Shown here piece by piece: positions 45,717-61,366 of a stretch of 64,000 nucleotides of DNA. Origin of the DNA: Adiantum capillus-veneris. Taxonomy: Eukaryota > Streptophyta > Polypodiopsida > Polypodiales > Pteridaceae. Location: assembly GCA_014529385.2 (NCBI GenBank), contig CM043968.1, positions 8,226,648 through 8,290,647 of the forward strand, written 5' to 3'. The notes beneath the pieces were generated by a model that was not told the origin of the DNA, did no database searches, and saw only the letters and a program-made list of their open reading frames with translations. The stretch's first letter is position 1; each line of letters begins with the position of its first letter. Made by a program: the position numbers and the translations under genes.

Positions 45717-47718
45717 TTTGATTTTGTAGTTAAATTCAATGAGCTTATTGTATATATGATGCTTTGAGTGCAGCTTATGGTGGAATCTCTAAAGATTTCA
45801 CATAATGGGAAGAGAGTAGACCAAGTAGTAGAGTAGTAGTAGTAATAGGCCTTCTCAAAGATGCAAAATATTGACACTATAATGATGAGGTGAATAGTTT
45901 ATTATCAGGTTTGTGTCATGATCATTGCCATTTACAAAGCAAATATCATGGATTTCTATTTTCTTCCTTCTAATCATCACAATTTTATAAGAGAGAATCT
46001 AGTTTTTACATTGAGGATAAAAGCCTTAGAACCGCTCATTGGGCCGTTCAAACCTTGGGGACACCATAGAATAGCTTACTTGAAAATGCAGCAAAGCAAT
46101 AAAACGTTGGAATGGGGAGAGATGTCAAGGTACTTCCACAATTCTATATCTCATCGGTCACCTTGGCCCTCCAAGGCTAGAGACATAAATTTATAGACAT
46201 CCTTCTTACCCATTTTTGGAGGGAAGTTGCTAAAAAGCTTAATAACAAGGGCATTGGCATACAGCCCAACTTTGGGACTATAGCAGGAGTTGCTGGAGAG
46301 GAACAAAGCAACTAACTCTCCAGTTCAACCTCAGTGGGAAAAAAGTTTACAGATCAGCATAGCCCGTGAGTAGCCTAACGTATGGTATCTACCAAACTAC
46401 AAATCCAAGTTCAAGTGGATAGCTTGGTGGTGGCCAATGAATAGACATTTCCCAAAACTGCAAACTTAAGGATGTATACCTCACCCATATGGCCTCAAAG
46501 GATTGGTTCTTCCCGCTTAACAAGCAATTGGGCTTAAACTGACGAGGCTCAAGATGGGAGACAGTCATGAAGAATACGGAACCCTCAATATTGAGGCCGC
46601 ATGGGACAAAAGTTTTCTTATGGAAGGTACTTCGGGGAGCCATGTCGACTGGAGTGAAGTTCTTGCCATGAAAATTGGTATAGATAGATGCTTGCAATAC
46701 AAAATGTCTTGTGAAGACCTCCCTCACCTTTTCAAGGAGTGCCTGACCATATGTGGCCTTGTAGGAAAGATCTGCAAATGGGTCCAAAGAACCTGGAAAA
46801 TAGGATTCTTCAAGAACAATCTCTTCATGGGAGGGAAGGTGTTCAAGAGCCATGCACTGCTCATCGCTATGCAAGTCATGAGATATTACTACTTCAAAGA
46901 CATTTGGAAGGCAAGGAATTGTGGAATCTTTGAGAGCTCCATGGAAAAAGCTAAGTTCTCGTAGATAGTCCAAGATAACAGGATACTTCTCAAATTGGAA
47001 AACAAAGAAACTCTAAAGGGTGGCCTAAAACCATGGATGCTACAATGACACACTTGCATGGGTGAAAAGGTGGGCTTTTCCATTGTGTGGGGTAGCAACA
47101 CCTTCATATGATGTATCTTTGATCCTTTTAAGGAGTCATGCCTCATCACGAGCATGGCAAGAACTCGTAATTTTTTGGCTTCATCAATATAACCTACTCA
47201 CCATTGGGAATTTAGCCATTAGAACAAAAGGATAAAAGCCGTGCACTTGCAAATTATCATGACTTTGCCTTCTCTTCCTTATTGTCATTGCAATTGTTTA
47301 AGTTGATTTATAGATTGAGGGGAGAAGCTTGTTCTTTAAAGGTTTTCTGGTGGACTCGACAATATGGTGTGTACAAGTACTACGAGTAGCATACTCAACA
47401 AAATAGAATGATTCACAAACATATAGAACACCGAAAATGAAAAATCATTTGGCTTCTCGTCCTTAAAATCATTGCAATTGCATCGTTGGTTTTATACACT
47501 AAGGAGAGAATCTTATGCTTTAAAGGGTTTTTTGGTGGACTCAATAATATAATGTGTACAACTGCTTTGAGTAGCATCCTAAAAAAAATCAAATGATTCA
47601 CAAATAGTTGGAACATCAAGAATGAAAAATCATTTCATGCCGAACTAAGAAGTAACTAAGGTGTCCTAATTGTATAGACGTATTTAGATTTCAATCAACA
47701 TGCATGGCATTAGGTAAT

Positions 47719-47783
<65 letters not shown>

Positions 47784-47948
47784 AAAAGAGCAACAACAAT
47801 ATCGGTATCTACAACAAAAGACTTATCCTTATTGCTTTTGGGTTTTCCTTTGTCATCCTTGGTGGAAGTAATCTATGGTAAGGTTGATCTGGAATCCATG
47901 TACTCTTTGCTAGTAGGTTCTTCAAATTTTGTGAAAGGGAGTCACTTG
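45717..47948 (+). repeat. Array unit 3 (2232 bp)
   Basis: First unit with ctcaaattgg in place of ctccattgg (near 46990) and with ttcggggagccatgtcgact (near 46630). It keeps cccaaaactgca and cctaacgtatgg as in units 1-2, so it is intermediate. (CT)n(CA)n at about 47722-47783. Confidence 0.95.
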
Positions 47949-49945
47949 TTTGATTTTGTAGTTAAATTCAATGAGCTTATTGTATATATGATGCTTTGAG
48001 TGTAGCTTATGGTGGAATCTCTAAAGATTTCACATAATGGAAAGAGAGTAGACCAAGTAGTAGAGTAGTAGTAGTAATAGGCCTTCTCAAAGATGCAAAA
48101 TATTGACACTATAATGATGAGGTGAATAGTTTATAGTCAGGTTTGTCTCATGATCATTGCCATTTACAAAGCAAATATCATGGATTTCTATTTTCTTCCT
48201 TCTAATCATCCCAATTTTATAAGAGAGAATCTAGTTTTTACATTGAGGATAAAAGCCTTAGAACCGCTCATTGGGCCGTTCAAACCTTGGGGACACCATA
48301 GAATAGCTTACTTGAAAATGCAGCAAAGCAATAAAACGTTGGAATGGGGAGAGATGTCAAGGTACTTCCACAATTCTATATCTCATCGGTCACCTTGGCC
48401 CTCCAAGGCTAGAGACATAAATTTATAGACATCCTTCTTACCCATTTTTGGAGGGAAGTTGCTAAAAAGCTTAATAACAAGGGCATTGGCATACAGCCCA
48501 ACTTTGGGACTATAGCAGGAGTTGCCGGAGAGGAACAAAGCAACTAACTCTCCAGTTCAACCTCAGTGGGAAAAAAGTTTACAGATCAGCATAGCCCGTG
48601 AGTAGCCTAACATATGGTATCTACCAAACTACAAATCCAAGTTCAAGTGGATAGCTTGGTGGTGGCCAATGAATAGACATTTCCTAAAACTACAAACTTA
48701 AGGATGTATACCTCACCCATATGGCCTCAAAGGATTGGTTCTTCCCGCTTAACAAGCAATTGGGCTTAAACTGACGAGGCTCAAGATGGGAGACAGTCAT
48801 GAAGAATACGGAACCCTCGATATTGAGGCCGCATGGGACAAAAGTTTTCTTATGGAAGGTACTTCGGGGAGCCATGTCGACTGGAGTGAAGTTCTTGCCA
48901 TGAAAATTGGTATAGATAGATGCTTGCAATACAAAATGTCTTGTGAAGACCTCCCTCACCTTTTCAAGGAGTGCCTGACCATATGTGGCCTTGTAGGAAA
49001 GATCTGCAAATGGGTCCAAAGAACCTGGAAAATAGGATTCTTCAAGAACAATCTCTTCATGGGAGGGAAGGTGTTCAAGAGCCATGCACTGCTCATCGCT
49101 ATGCAAGTCATGAGATATTACTACTTCAAAGACATTTGGAAGGCAAGGAATTGTGGAATCTTTGAGAGCTCCATGGAAAAAGCTAAGTTCTCGTAGATAG
49201 TCCAAGATAACAGGATACTTCTCAAATTGGAAAACAAAGAAACTCTAAAGGGTGGCCTAAAACCATGGATGCTACAATGACACACTTGCATGGGTGAAAA
49301 GGTGGGCTTTTCCATTGTGTGGGGTAGCAACACCTTCATATGATGTATCTTTGATCCTTTTAAGGAGTCATGCCTCATCACGAGCATGGCAAGAACTCGT
49401 AATTTTTTGGCTTCATCAATATAACCTACTCACCATTGGGAATTTAGCCATTAGAACAAAAGGATAAAAGCCGTGCACTTGCAAATTATCATGACTTTGC
49501 CTTCTCTTCCTTATTGTCATTGCAATTGTTTAAGTTGATTTATAGATTGAGGGGAGAAGCTTGTTCTTTAAAGGTTTTATGGTGGACTCGACAATATGGT
49601 GTGTACAAGTACTACGAGTAGCATACTCAACAAAATAGAATGATTCACAAACATATAGAACACCGAAAATGAAAAATCATTTGCTTCTCGTCCTTAAAAT
49701 CATTGCAATTGCATCGTTGGTTTTATACATTAAGGAGAGAATCTTATGCTTTAAAGGGTTTTTTGGTGGACTCAATAATATAATGTGTACAACTGCTTTG
49801 AGTAGCATCCTAAACAAAATCAAATGATTCACAAATAGTTGGAACATCAAGAATGAAAAATCATTTCATGCCGCACTAAGAAGTAACTAAGGTGTCCTAA
49901 TTGTATAGACGTATTTAGATTTCAATCAACATGCATGGCATTAGG

Positions 49946-50013
<68 letters not shown>

Positions 50014-50178
50014 AAAAGAGCAACAACAATATCGGTATCTACAACAAAAGACTTATCCTTATTGCTTTTGGGTTTTCCTTTGTCATCCTTGGTGGAAGTA
50101 ATCTATGGTAAGGTTGATCTGGAATCCATGTACTCTTTGCTAGTAGGTTCTTCAAATTTTGTGAAAGGGAGTCACTTG
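47949..50178 (+). repeat. Array unit 4 (2230 bp)
   Basis: First unit with cctaaaactaca (near 48685), cctaacatatgg and gttttatggtgg. It still lacks the 4-bp gtac insertion found in unit 5 onward. (CT)n(CA)n at about 49949-50013. Confidence 0.95.
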
Positions 50179-52182
50179 TTTGATTTTGTAGTTAAATTCA
50201 ATGAGCTTATTGTATATATGATGCTTTGAGTGCAGCTTATGGTGGAATCTCTAAAGATTTCACATAATGGGAAGAGAGTAGACCAAGTAGTAGAGTAGTA
50301 GTAGTAATAGGCCTTCTCAAAGATGCAAAATATTGACACTATAATGATGAGGTGAATAGTTTATTATCACGTTTGTCTCATGATCATTGCCATTTACAAA
50401 GCAAATATCATGGATTTCTATTTTCTTCCTTCTAATCATCACAATTTTATAAGAGAGAATCTAGTTTTTACATTGAGGATAAAAGCCTTAGAACCGCTCA
50501 TTGGGCCGTTCAAACCTTGGGGACACCATAGAATAGCTTACTTGAAAATGCAGCAAAGCAATAAAACGTTGGAATGGGGAGAGATGTCAAGGTACTTCCA
50601 CAATTCTATATCTCATCGGTCACCTTGGCCCTCCAAGGCTAGAGACATAAATTTATAGACATCCTTCTTACCCATTTTTGGAGGGAAGTTGCTAAAAAGC
50701 TTAATAACAAGGGCATTGGCATACAGCCCAACTTTGGGACTATAGCAGGAGTTGCCGGAGAGGAACAAAGCAACTAACTCTCCAGTTCAACCTCAGGGGA
50801 AAAAAGTTTACAGATCAGCATAGCCCGTGAGTAGCCTAACATATGGTATCTACCAAACTACAAATCCAAGTTCAAGTGGATAGCTTGGTGGTGGCCAATG
50901 AATAGACATTTCCTAAAACTACAAACTTAAGGATGTATACCTCACCCATATGGCCTCAAAGGATTGGTTCTTCCCGCTTAACAAGCAATTGGGCTTAAAC
51001 TGACGAGGCTCAAGATGGGAGACGTACAGTCATGAAGAATACGGAACCCTCGATATTGAGGCCGCATGGGACAAAAGTTTTCTTATGGAAGGTACTTCGG
51101 GGAGCCATGTCGACTGGAGTGAAGTTCTTGCCATGAAAATTGGTATAGATAGATGCTTGCAATACAAAATGTCTTGTGAAGACCTCCCTCACCTTTTCAA
51201 GGAGTGCCTGACCATATGTGGCCTTGTAGGAAAGATCTGCAAATGGGTCCAAAGAACCTGGAAAATAGGATTCTTCAAGAACAATCTCTTCATGGGAGGG
51301 AAGGTGTTCAAGAGCCATGCACTGCTCATCGCTATGCAAGTCATGAGATATTACTACTTCAAAGACATTTGGAAGGCAAGGAATTGTGGAATCTTTGAGA
51401 GCTCCATGGAAAAAGCTAAGTTCTCGTAGATAGTCCAAGATAACAGGATACTTCTCAAATTGGAAAACAAAGAAACTCTAAAGGGTGGCCTAAAACCATG
51501 GATGCTACAATGACACACTTGCATGGGTGAAAAGGTGGGCTTTTCCATTGTGTGGGGTAGCAACACCTTCATATGATGTATCTTTGATCCTTTTAAGGAG
51601 TCATGCCTCATCACGAGCATGGCAAGAACTCGTAATTTTTTGGCTTCATCAATATAACCTACTCACCATTGGGAATTTAGCCATTAGAACAAAAGGATAA
51701 AAGCCGTGCACTTGCAAATTATCATGACTTTGCCTTCTCTTCCTTATTGTCATTGCAATTGTTTAAGTTGATTTATAGATTGAGGGGAGAAGCTTGTTCT
51801 TTAAAGGTTTTATGGTGGACTCGACAATATGGTGTGTACAAGTACTACGAGTAGCGTACTCAACAAAATCGAATGATTCACAAACATATAGAACACCGAA
51901 AATGAAAAATCATTTGCTTCTCGTCCTTAAAATCATTGCAATTGCATCGTTGGTTTTATACATTAAGGAGAGAATCTTATGCTTTAAAGGGTTTTTTGGT
52001 GGACTCAATAATATAATGTGTACAACTGCTTTGAGTAGCATCCTAAACAAAATCAAATGATTCACAAATAGTTGGAACATCAAGAATGAAAAATCATTTC
52101 ATGCCGCACTAAGAAGTAACTAAGGTGTCCTAATTGTATAGACGTATTTAGATTTCAATCAACATGCATGGCATTAGGTAAT

Positions 52183-52258
<76 letters not shown>

Positions 52259-52413
52259 CAACAATATCGGTATCTACAACAAAAGACTTATCCTTATTGC
52301 TTTTGGGTTTTCCTTTGTCATCCTTGGTGGAAGTAATCTATGGTAAGGTTGATCTGGAATCCATGTACTCTTTGCTAGTAGGTTCTTCAAATTTTGTGAA
52401 AGGGAGTCACTTG
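50179..52413 (+). repeat. Array unit 5 (2235 bp)
   Basis: First unit with the 4-bp insertion giving gagacgtacagtc (near 51020), and with agcgtactc...aaatcgaatg. Nearly identical to units 6 and 7. (CT)n(CA)n at about 52185-52257. Confidence 0.95.
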
Positions 52414-54414
52414 TTTGATTTTGTAGTTAAATTCAATGAGCTTATTGTATATATGATGCTTTGAGTGCAGCTTATGGTGGAATCTCTAAAGATTTCACAT
52501 AATGGGAAGAGAGTAGACCAAGTAGTAGAGTAGTAGTAGTAATAGGCCTTCTCAAAGATGCAAAATATTGACACTATAATGATGAGGTGAATAGTTTATT
52601 ATCACGTTTGTCTCATGATCATTGCCATTTACAAAGCAAATATCATGGATTTCTATTTTCTTCCTTCTAATCATCACAATTTTATAAGAGAGAATCTAGT
52701 TTTTACATTGAGGATAAAAGCCTTAGAACCGCTCATTGGGCCGTTCAAACCTTGGGGACACCATAGAATAGCTTACTTGAAAATGCAGCAAAGCAATAAA
52801 ACGTTGGAATGGGGAGAGATGTCAAGGTACTTCCACAATTCTATATCTCATCGGTCACCTTGGCCCTCCAAGGCTAGAGACATAAATTTATAGACATCCT
52901 TCTTACCCATTTTTGGAGGGAAGTTGCTAAAAAGCTTAATAACAAGGGCATTGGCATACAGCCCAACTTTGGGACTATAGCAGGAGTTGCCGGAGAGGAA
53001 CAAAGCAACTAACTCTCCAGTTCAACCTCAGGGGAAAAAAGTTTACAGATCAGCATAGCCCGTGAGTAGCCTAACATATGGTATCTACCAAACTACAAAT
53101 CCAAGTTCAAGTGGATAGCTTGGTGGTGGCCAATGAATAGACATTTCCTAAAACTACAAACTTAAGGATGTATACCTCACCCATATGGCCTCAAAGGATT
53201 GGTTCTTCCCGCTTAACAAGCAATTGGGCTTAAACTGACGAGGCTCAAGATGGGAGACGTACAGTCATGAAGAATACGGAACCCTCGATATTGAGGCCGC
53301 ATGGGACAAAAGTTTTCTTATGGAAGGTACTTCGGGGAGCCATGTCGACTGGAGTGAAGTTCTTGCCATGAAAATTGGTATAGATAGATGCTTGCAATAC
53401 AAAATGTCTTGTGAAGACCTCCCTCACCTTTTCAAGGAGTGCCTGACCATATGTGGCCTTGTAGGAAAGATCTGCAAATGGGTCCAAAGAACCTGGAAAA
53501 TAGGATTCTTCAAGAACAATCTCTTCATGGGAGGGAAGGTGTTCAAGAGCCATGCACTGCTCATCGCTATGCAAGTCATGAGATATTACTACTTCAAAGA
53601 CATTTGGAAGGCAAGGAATTGTGGAATCTTTGAGAGCTCCATGGAAAAAGCTAAGTTCTCGTAGATAGTCCAAGATAACAGGATACTTCTCAAATTGGAA
53701 AACAAAGAAACTCTAAAGGGTGGCCTAAAACCATGGATGCTACAATGACACACTTGCATGGGTGAAAAGGTGGGCTTTTCCATTGTGTGGGGTAGCAACA
53801 CCTTCATATGATGTATCTTTGATCCTTTTAAGGAGTCATGCCTCATCACGAGCATGGCAAGAACTCGTAATTTTTTGGCTTCATCAATATAACCTACTCA
53901 CCATTGGGAATTTAGCCATTAGAACAAAAGGATAAAAGCCGTGCACTTGCAAATTATCATGACTTTGCCTTCTCTTCCTTATTGTCATTGCAATTGTTTA
54001 AGTTGATTTATAGATTGAGGGGAGAAGCTTGTTCTTTAAAGGTTTTATGGTGGACTCGACAATATGGTGTGTACAAGTACTACGAGTAGCGTACTCAACA
54101 AAATCGAATGATTCACAAACATATAGAACACCGAAAATGAAAAATCATTTTGCTTCTCGTCCTTAAAATCATTGCAATTGCATCGTTGGTTTTATACATT
54201 AAGGAGAGAATCTTATGCTTTAAAGGGTTTTTTGGTGGACTCAATAATATAATGTGTACAACTGCTTTGAGTAGCATCCTAAACAAAATCAAATGATTCA
54301 CAAATAGTTGGAACATCAAGAATGAAAAATCATTTCATGCCGCACTAAGAAGTAACTAAGGTGTCCTAATTGTATAGACGTATTTAGATTTCAATCAACA
54401 TGCATGGCATTAGG

Positions 54415-54493
<79 letters not shown>

Positions 54494-54651
54494 CAACAAC
54501 AATATCGGTATCTACAACAAAAGACTTATCCTTATTGCTTTTGGGTTTTCCTTTGTCATCCTTGGTGGAAGTAATCTATGGTAAGGTTGATCTGGAATCC
54601 ATGTACTCTTTGCTAGTAGGTTCTTCAAATTTTGTGAAAGGGAGTCACTTG
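52414..54651 (+). repeat. Array unit 6 (2238 bp)
   Basis: Almost identical to units 5 and 7 across unique sequence, with gtac insertion and agcgtactc...aaatcgaatg. (CT)n(CA)n at about 54418-54490. Confidence 0.95.
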
Positions 54652-56655
54652 TTTGATTTTGTAGTTAAATTCAATGAGCTTATTGTATATATGATGCTTT
54701 GAGTGCAGCTTATGGTGGAATCTCTAAAGATTTCACATAATGGGAAGAGAGTAGACCAAGTAGTAGAGTAGTAGTAGTAATAGGCCTTCTCAAAGATGCA
54801 AAATATTGACACTATAATGATGAGGTGAATAGTTTATTATCACGTTTGTCTCATGATCATTGCCATTTACAAAGCAAATATCATGGATTTCTATTTTCTT
54901 CCTTCTAATCATCACAATTTTATAAGAGAGAATCTAGTTTTTACATTGAGGATAAAAGCCTTAGAACCGCTCATTGGGCCGTTCAAACCTTGGGGACACC
55001 ATAGAATAGCTTACTTGAAAATGCAGCAAAGCAATAAAACGTTGGAATGGGGAGAGATGTCAAGGTACTTCCACAATTCTATATCTCATCGGTCACCTTG
55101 GCCCTCCAAGGCTAGAGACATAAATTTATAGACATCCTTCTTACCCATTTTTGGAGGGAAGTTGCTAAAAAGCTTAATAACAAGGGCATTGGCATACAGC
55201 CCAACTTTGGGACTATAGCAGGAGTTGCCGGAGAGGAACAAAGCAACTAACTCTCCAGTTCAACCTCAGGGGGAAAAAAGTTTACAGATCAGCATAGCCC
55301 GTGAGTAGCCTAACATATGGTATCTACCAAACTACAAATCCAAGTTCAAGTGGATAGCTTGGTGGTGGCCAATGAATAGACATTTCCTAAAACTACAAAC
55401 TTAAGGATGTATACCTCACCCATATGGCCTCAAAGGATTGGTTCTTCCCGCTTAACAAGCAATTGGGCTTAAACTGACGAGGCTCAAGATGGGAGACGTA
55501 CAGTCATGAAGAATACGGAACCCTCGATATTGAGGCCGCATGGGACAAAAGTTTTCTTATGGAAGGTACTTCGGGGAGCCATGTCGACTGGAGTGAAGTT
55601 CTTGCCATGAAAATTGGTATAGATAGATGCTTGCAATACAAAATGTCTTGTGAAGACCTCCCTCACCTTTTCAAGGAGTGCCTGACCATATGTGGCCTTG
55701 TAGGAAAGATCTGCAAATGGGTCCAAAGAACCTGGAAAATAGGATTCTTCAAGAACAATCTCTTCATGGGAGGGAAGGTGTTCAAGAGCCATGCACTGCT
55801 CATCGCTATGCAAGTCATGAGATATTACTACTTCAAAGACATTTGGAAGGCAAGGAATTGTGGAATCTTTGAGAGCTCCATGGAAAAAGCTAAGTTCTCG
55901 TAGATAGTCCAAGATAACAGGATACTTCTCAAATTGGAAAACAAAGAAACTCTAAAGGGTGGCCTAAAACCATGGATGCTACAATGACACACTTGCATGG
56001 GTGAAAAGGTGGGCTTTTCCATTGTGTGGGGTAGCAACACCTTCATATGATGTATCTTTGATCCTTTTAAGGAGTCATGCCTCATCACGAGCATGGCAAG
56101 AACTCGTAATTTTTTGGCTTCATCAATATAACCTACTCACCATTGGGAATTTAGCCATTAGAACAAAAGGATAAAAGCCGTGCACTTGCAAATTATCATG
56201 ACTTTGCCTTCTCTTCCTTATTGTCATTGCAATTGTTTAAGTTGATTTATAGATTGAGGGGAGAAGCTTGTTCTTTAAAGGTTTTATGGTGGACTCGACA
56301 ATATGGTGTGTACAAGTACTACGAGTAGCGTACTCAACAAAATCGAATGATTCACAAACATATAGAACACCGAAAATGAAAAATCATTTGCTTCTCGTCC
56401 TTAAAATCATTGCAATTGCATCGTTGGTTTTATACATTAAGGAGAGAATCTTATGCTTTAAAGGGTTTTTTGGTGGACTCAATAATATAATGTGTACAAC
56501 TGCTTTGAGTAGCATCCTAAACAAAATCAAATGATTCACAAATAGTTGGAACATCAAGAATGAAAAATCATTTCATGCCGCACTAAGAAGTAACTAAGGT
56601 GTCCTAATTGTATAGACGTATTTAGATTTCAATCAACATGCATGGCATTAGGTAA

Positions 56656-56732
<77 letters not shown>

Positions 56733-56893
56733 GAGCAACAACAATATCGGTATCTACAACAAAAGACTTATCCTTATTGCTTTTGGGTTTTCCTTTGTCA
56801 TCCTTGGTGGAAGTAATCTATGGTAAGGTTGATCTGGAATCCATGTACTCTTTGCTAGTAGGTTCTTCAAATTTTGTGAAAGGGAGTCACTTG
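54652..56893 (+). repeat. Array unit 7 (2242 bp)
   Basis: Almost identical to units 5 and 6. (CT)n(CA)n at about 56659-56731. Confidence 0.95.
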
Positions 56894-58902
56894 TTTGATT
56901 TTGTAGTTAAATTCAATGAGCTTATTGTATATATGATGCTTTGAGTGCAGCTTATGGTGGAATCTCTAAAGATTTCACATAATGGGAAGAGAGTAGACCA
57001 AGTAGTAGAGTAGTAGTAGTAATAGGCCTTCTCAAAGATGCAAAATATTGACACTATAATGATGAGGTGAATAGTTTATTATCACGTTTGTCTCATGATC
57101 ATTGCCATTTACAAAGCAAATATCATGGATTTCTATTTTCTTCCTTCTAATCATCACAATTTTATTAAGAGAGAATCTAGTTTTTACATTGAGGATAAAA
57201 GCCTTAGAACCGCTCATTGGGCCGTTCAAACCTTGGGGACACCATAGAATAGCTTACTTGAAAATGCAGCAAAGCAATAAAACGTTGGAATGGGGAGAGA
57301 TGTCAAGGTACTTCCACAATTCTATATCTCATCGGTCACCTTGGCCCTCCAAGGCTAGAGACATAAATTTATAGACATCCTTCTTACCCATTTTTGGAGG
57401 GAAGTTGCTAAAAAGCTTAATAACAAGGGCATTGGCATACAGCCCAACTTTGGGACTATAGCAGGAGTTGCGAGAGGAACAAAGCAACTAACTCTCCAGT
57501 TCAACCTCGGTGGGAAAAAAGTTTACAGATCAGCATAGCCCGTGAGTAGCCTAACATATGGTATCTACCAAACTACAAATCCAAGTTCAAGTGGATAGCT
57601 TGGTGGTGGCCAATGAATAGACATTTCCTAAAACTACAAACTTAAGGATGTATACCTCACCCATATGGCCTCAAAGGATTGGTTCTTCCCGCTTAACAAG
57701 CAATTGGGCTTAAACTGACGAGGCTCAAGATGGGAGACGTACAGTCATGAAGAATACGGAACCCTCGATATTGAGGCCGCATGGGACAAAAGTTTTCTTA
57801 TGGAAGGTACTTCGGGGAGCCATGTCGACTGGAGTGAAGTTCTTGCCATGAAAATTGGTATAGATAGATGCTTGCAATACAAAATGTCTTGTGAAGACCT
57901 CCCTCACCTTTTCAAGGAGTGCCTGACGATATGTGGCCTTGTAGGAAAGATCTGCAAATGGGTCCAAAGAACCTGGAAAATAGGATTCTTCAAGAACAAT
58001 CTCTTCATGGGAGGGAAGGTGTTCAAGAGCCATGCACTGCTCATCGCTATGCAAGTCATGAGATATTACTACTTCAAAGACATTTGGAAGGCAAGGAATT
58101 GTGGAATCTTTGAGAGCTCCATGGAAAAAGCTAAGTTCTCGTAGATAGTCCAAGATAACAGGATACTTCTCAAATTGGAAAACAAAGAAACTCTAAAGGG
58201 TGGCCTAAAACCATGGATGCTACAATGACACACTTGCATGGGTGAAAAGGTGGGCTTTTCCATTGTGTGGGGTAGCAACACCTTCATATGATGTATCTTT
58301 GATCCTTTTAAGGAGTCATGCCTCATCACGAGCATGGCAAGAACTCGTAATTTTTTGGCTTCATCAATATAACCTACTCACCATTGGGAATTTAGCCATT
58401 AGAACAAAAGGATAAAAGCCGTGCACTTGCAAATTATCATGACTTTGCCTTCTCTTCCTTATTGTCATTGCAATTGTTTAAGTTGATTTATAGATTGAGG
58501 GGAGAAGCTTGTTCTTTAAAGGTTTTATGGTGGACTCGACAATATGGTGTGTACAAGTACTACGAGTAGCATACTCAACAAAATAGAATGATTCACAAAC
58601 ATATAGAACACCGAAAATGAAAATTCATTTGGCTTCTCGTCCTTAAAATCATTGCAATTGCATCGTTGGTTTTATACACTAAGGAGAGAATCTTATGCTT
58701 TAAAAGGTTTTTTGGTGGACTCAATAATATAATGTGTACAACTGCTTTGAGTAGCATCCTAAAAAAAATCAAATGATTCACAAATAGTTGGAACATCAAG
58801 AATGAAAAATCATTTCATGCCGCACTAAGAAGTAACTAAGGTGTCCTAATTGTATAGACGTATTTAGATTTCAATCAACATGCATGGCATAAGGTAATCT
58901 CT

Positions 58903-58945
<43 letters not shown>

Positions 58946-59110
58946 AAAAGAGCCACAATAATATCGGTATCTACAACAAAAGACTTATCCTTATTGCTTT
59001 TGGGTTTTCCTTTGTCATCCTTGGTGGAAGTAATCTATGGTAAGGTTGATCTGGAATCCATGTACTCTTTGCTAGTAGGTTCTTCAAATTTTGTGAAAGG
59101 GAGTCACTTG
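56894..59110 (+). repeat. Array unit 8 (2217 bp)
   Basis: Mosaic. It has the gtac insertion of units 5-10 but gcctgacgatatg and agcatactc...aaatagaatg as in units 1-2. It has a one-base insertion in ttttattaagagag (near 57163) and a short (CT)n(CA)n at about 58902-58945. Confidence 0.95.
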
Positions 59111-61114
59111 TTTGATTTTGTAGTTAAATTCAATGAGCTTATTGTATATATGATGCTTTGAGTGCAGCTTATGGTGGAATCTCTAAAGATTTCACATAAT
59201 GGGAAGAGAGTAGACCAAGTAGTAGAGTAGTAGTAGTAATAGGCCTTCTCAAAGATGCAAACTATTGACACTATAATGATGAGGTGAATAGTTTATTATC
59301 ACGTTTGTCTCATGATCATTGCCATTTACAAAGCAAATATCATGGATTTCTATTTTCTTCCTTCTAATCATCACAATTTTATAAGAGAGAATCTAGTTTT
59401 TACATTGAGGATAAAAGCCTTAGAACCGCTCATTGGGCCGTTCAAACCTTGGGGACACCATAGAATAGCTTACTTGAAAATGCAGCAAAGCAATAAAACG
59501 TTGGAATGGGGAGAGATGTCAAGGTACTTCCACAATTCTATATCTCATCGGTCACCTTGGCCCTCCAAGGCTAGAGACATAAATTTATAGACATCCTTCT
59601 TACCCATTTTTGGAGGGAAGTTGCTAAAAAGCTTAATAACAAGGGCATTGGCATACAGCCCAACTTTGGGACTATAGCAGGAGTTGCCGGAGAGGAACAA
59701 AGCAACTAACTCTCCAGTTCAACCTCGGGGGAAAAAAGTTTACAGATCAGCATAGCCCGTGAGTAGCCTAACATATGGTATCTACCAAACTACAAATCCA
59801 AGTTCAAGTGGATAGCTTGGTGGTGGCCAATGAATAGACATTTCCTAAAACTACAAACTTAAGGATGTATACCTCACCCATATGGCCTCAAAGGATTGGT
59901 TCTTCCCGCTTAACAAGCAATTGGGCTTAAACTGACGAGGCTCAAGATGGGAGACGTACAGTCATGAAGAATACGGAACCCTCGATATTGAGGCCGCATG
60001 GGACAAAAGTTTTCTTATGGAAGGTACTTCGGGGAGCCATGTCGACTGGAGTGAAGTTCTTGCCATGAAAATTGGTATAGATAGATGCTTGCAATACAAA
60101 ATGTCTTGTGAAGACCTCCCTCACCTTTTCAAGGAGTGCCTGACATATGTGGCCTTGTAGGAAAGATCTGCAAATGGGTCCAAAGAACCTGGAAAATAGG
60201 ATTCTTCAAGAACAATCTCTTCATGGGAGGGAAGGTGTTCAAGAGCCATGCACTGCTCATCGCTATGCAAGTCATGAGATATTACTACTTCAAAGACATT
60301 TGGAAGGCAAGGAATTGTGGAATCTTTGAGAGCTCCATGGAAAAAGCTAAGTTCTCGTAGATAGTCCAAGATAACAGGATACTTCTCAAATTGGAAAACA
60401 AAGAAACTCTAAAGGGTGGCCTAAAACCATGGATGCTACAATGACACACTTGCATGGGTGAAAAGGTGGGCTTTTCCATTGTGTGGGGTAGCAACACCTT
60501 CATATGATGTATCTTTGATCCTTTTAAGGAGTCATGCCTCATCACGAGCATGGCAAGAACTCGTAATTTTTTGGCTTCATCAATATAACCTACTCACCAT
60601 TGGGAATTTAGCCATTAGAACAAAAGGATAAAAGCCGTGCACTTGCAAATTATCATGACTTTGCCTTCTCTTCCTTATTGTCATTGCAATTGTTTAAGTT
60701 GATTTATAGATTGAGGGGAGAAGCTTGTTCTTTAAAGGTTTTATGGTGGACTCGACAATATGGTGTGTACAAGTACTACGAGTAGCGTACTCAACAAAAT
60801 CGAATGATTCACAAACATATAGAACACCGAAAATGAAAAATCATTTGGTTTCTCGTCCTTAAAATCATTGCAATTGCATCGTTGGTTTTATACATTAAGG
60901 AGAGAATCTTATGCTTTAAAAGGTTTTTTGGTGGACTCAATAATATAATGTGTACAACTGCTTTGAGTAGCATCCTAAACAAAATCAAATGATTCACAAA
61001 TAGTTGGAACATCAAGAATGAAAAATCATTTCATGCCGCACTAAGAAGTAACTAAGGTGTCCTAGATGTATAGACGTATTTAGATTTCAATCAACATGCA
61101 TGGCATTAGGTAAT

Positions 61115-61206
<92 letters not shown>

Positions 61207-61366
61207 AGCAACAACAATATCGGTATCTACAACAAAAGACTTATCCTTATTGCTTTTGGGTTTTCCTTTGTCATCCTTGGTGGAAGTAATCTATGGTAAG
61301 GTTGATCTGGAATCCATGTACTCTTTGCTAGTAGGTTCTTCAAATTTTGTGAAAGGGAGTCACTTG
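59111..61366 (+). repeat. Array unit 9 (2256 bp)
   Basis: Carries a one-base deletion in gcctgacatatg (near 60140) that breaks both the plus- and minus-strand frames seen in other units. It has agcgtactc...aaatcgaatg like units 5-7. It has the longest (CT)n(CA)n, at about 61117-61200. Confidence 0.95.
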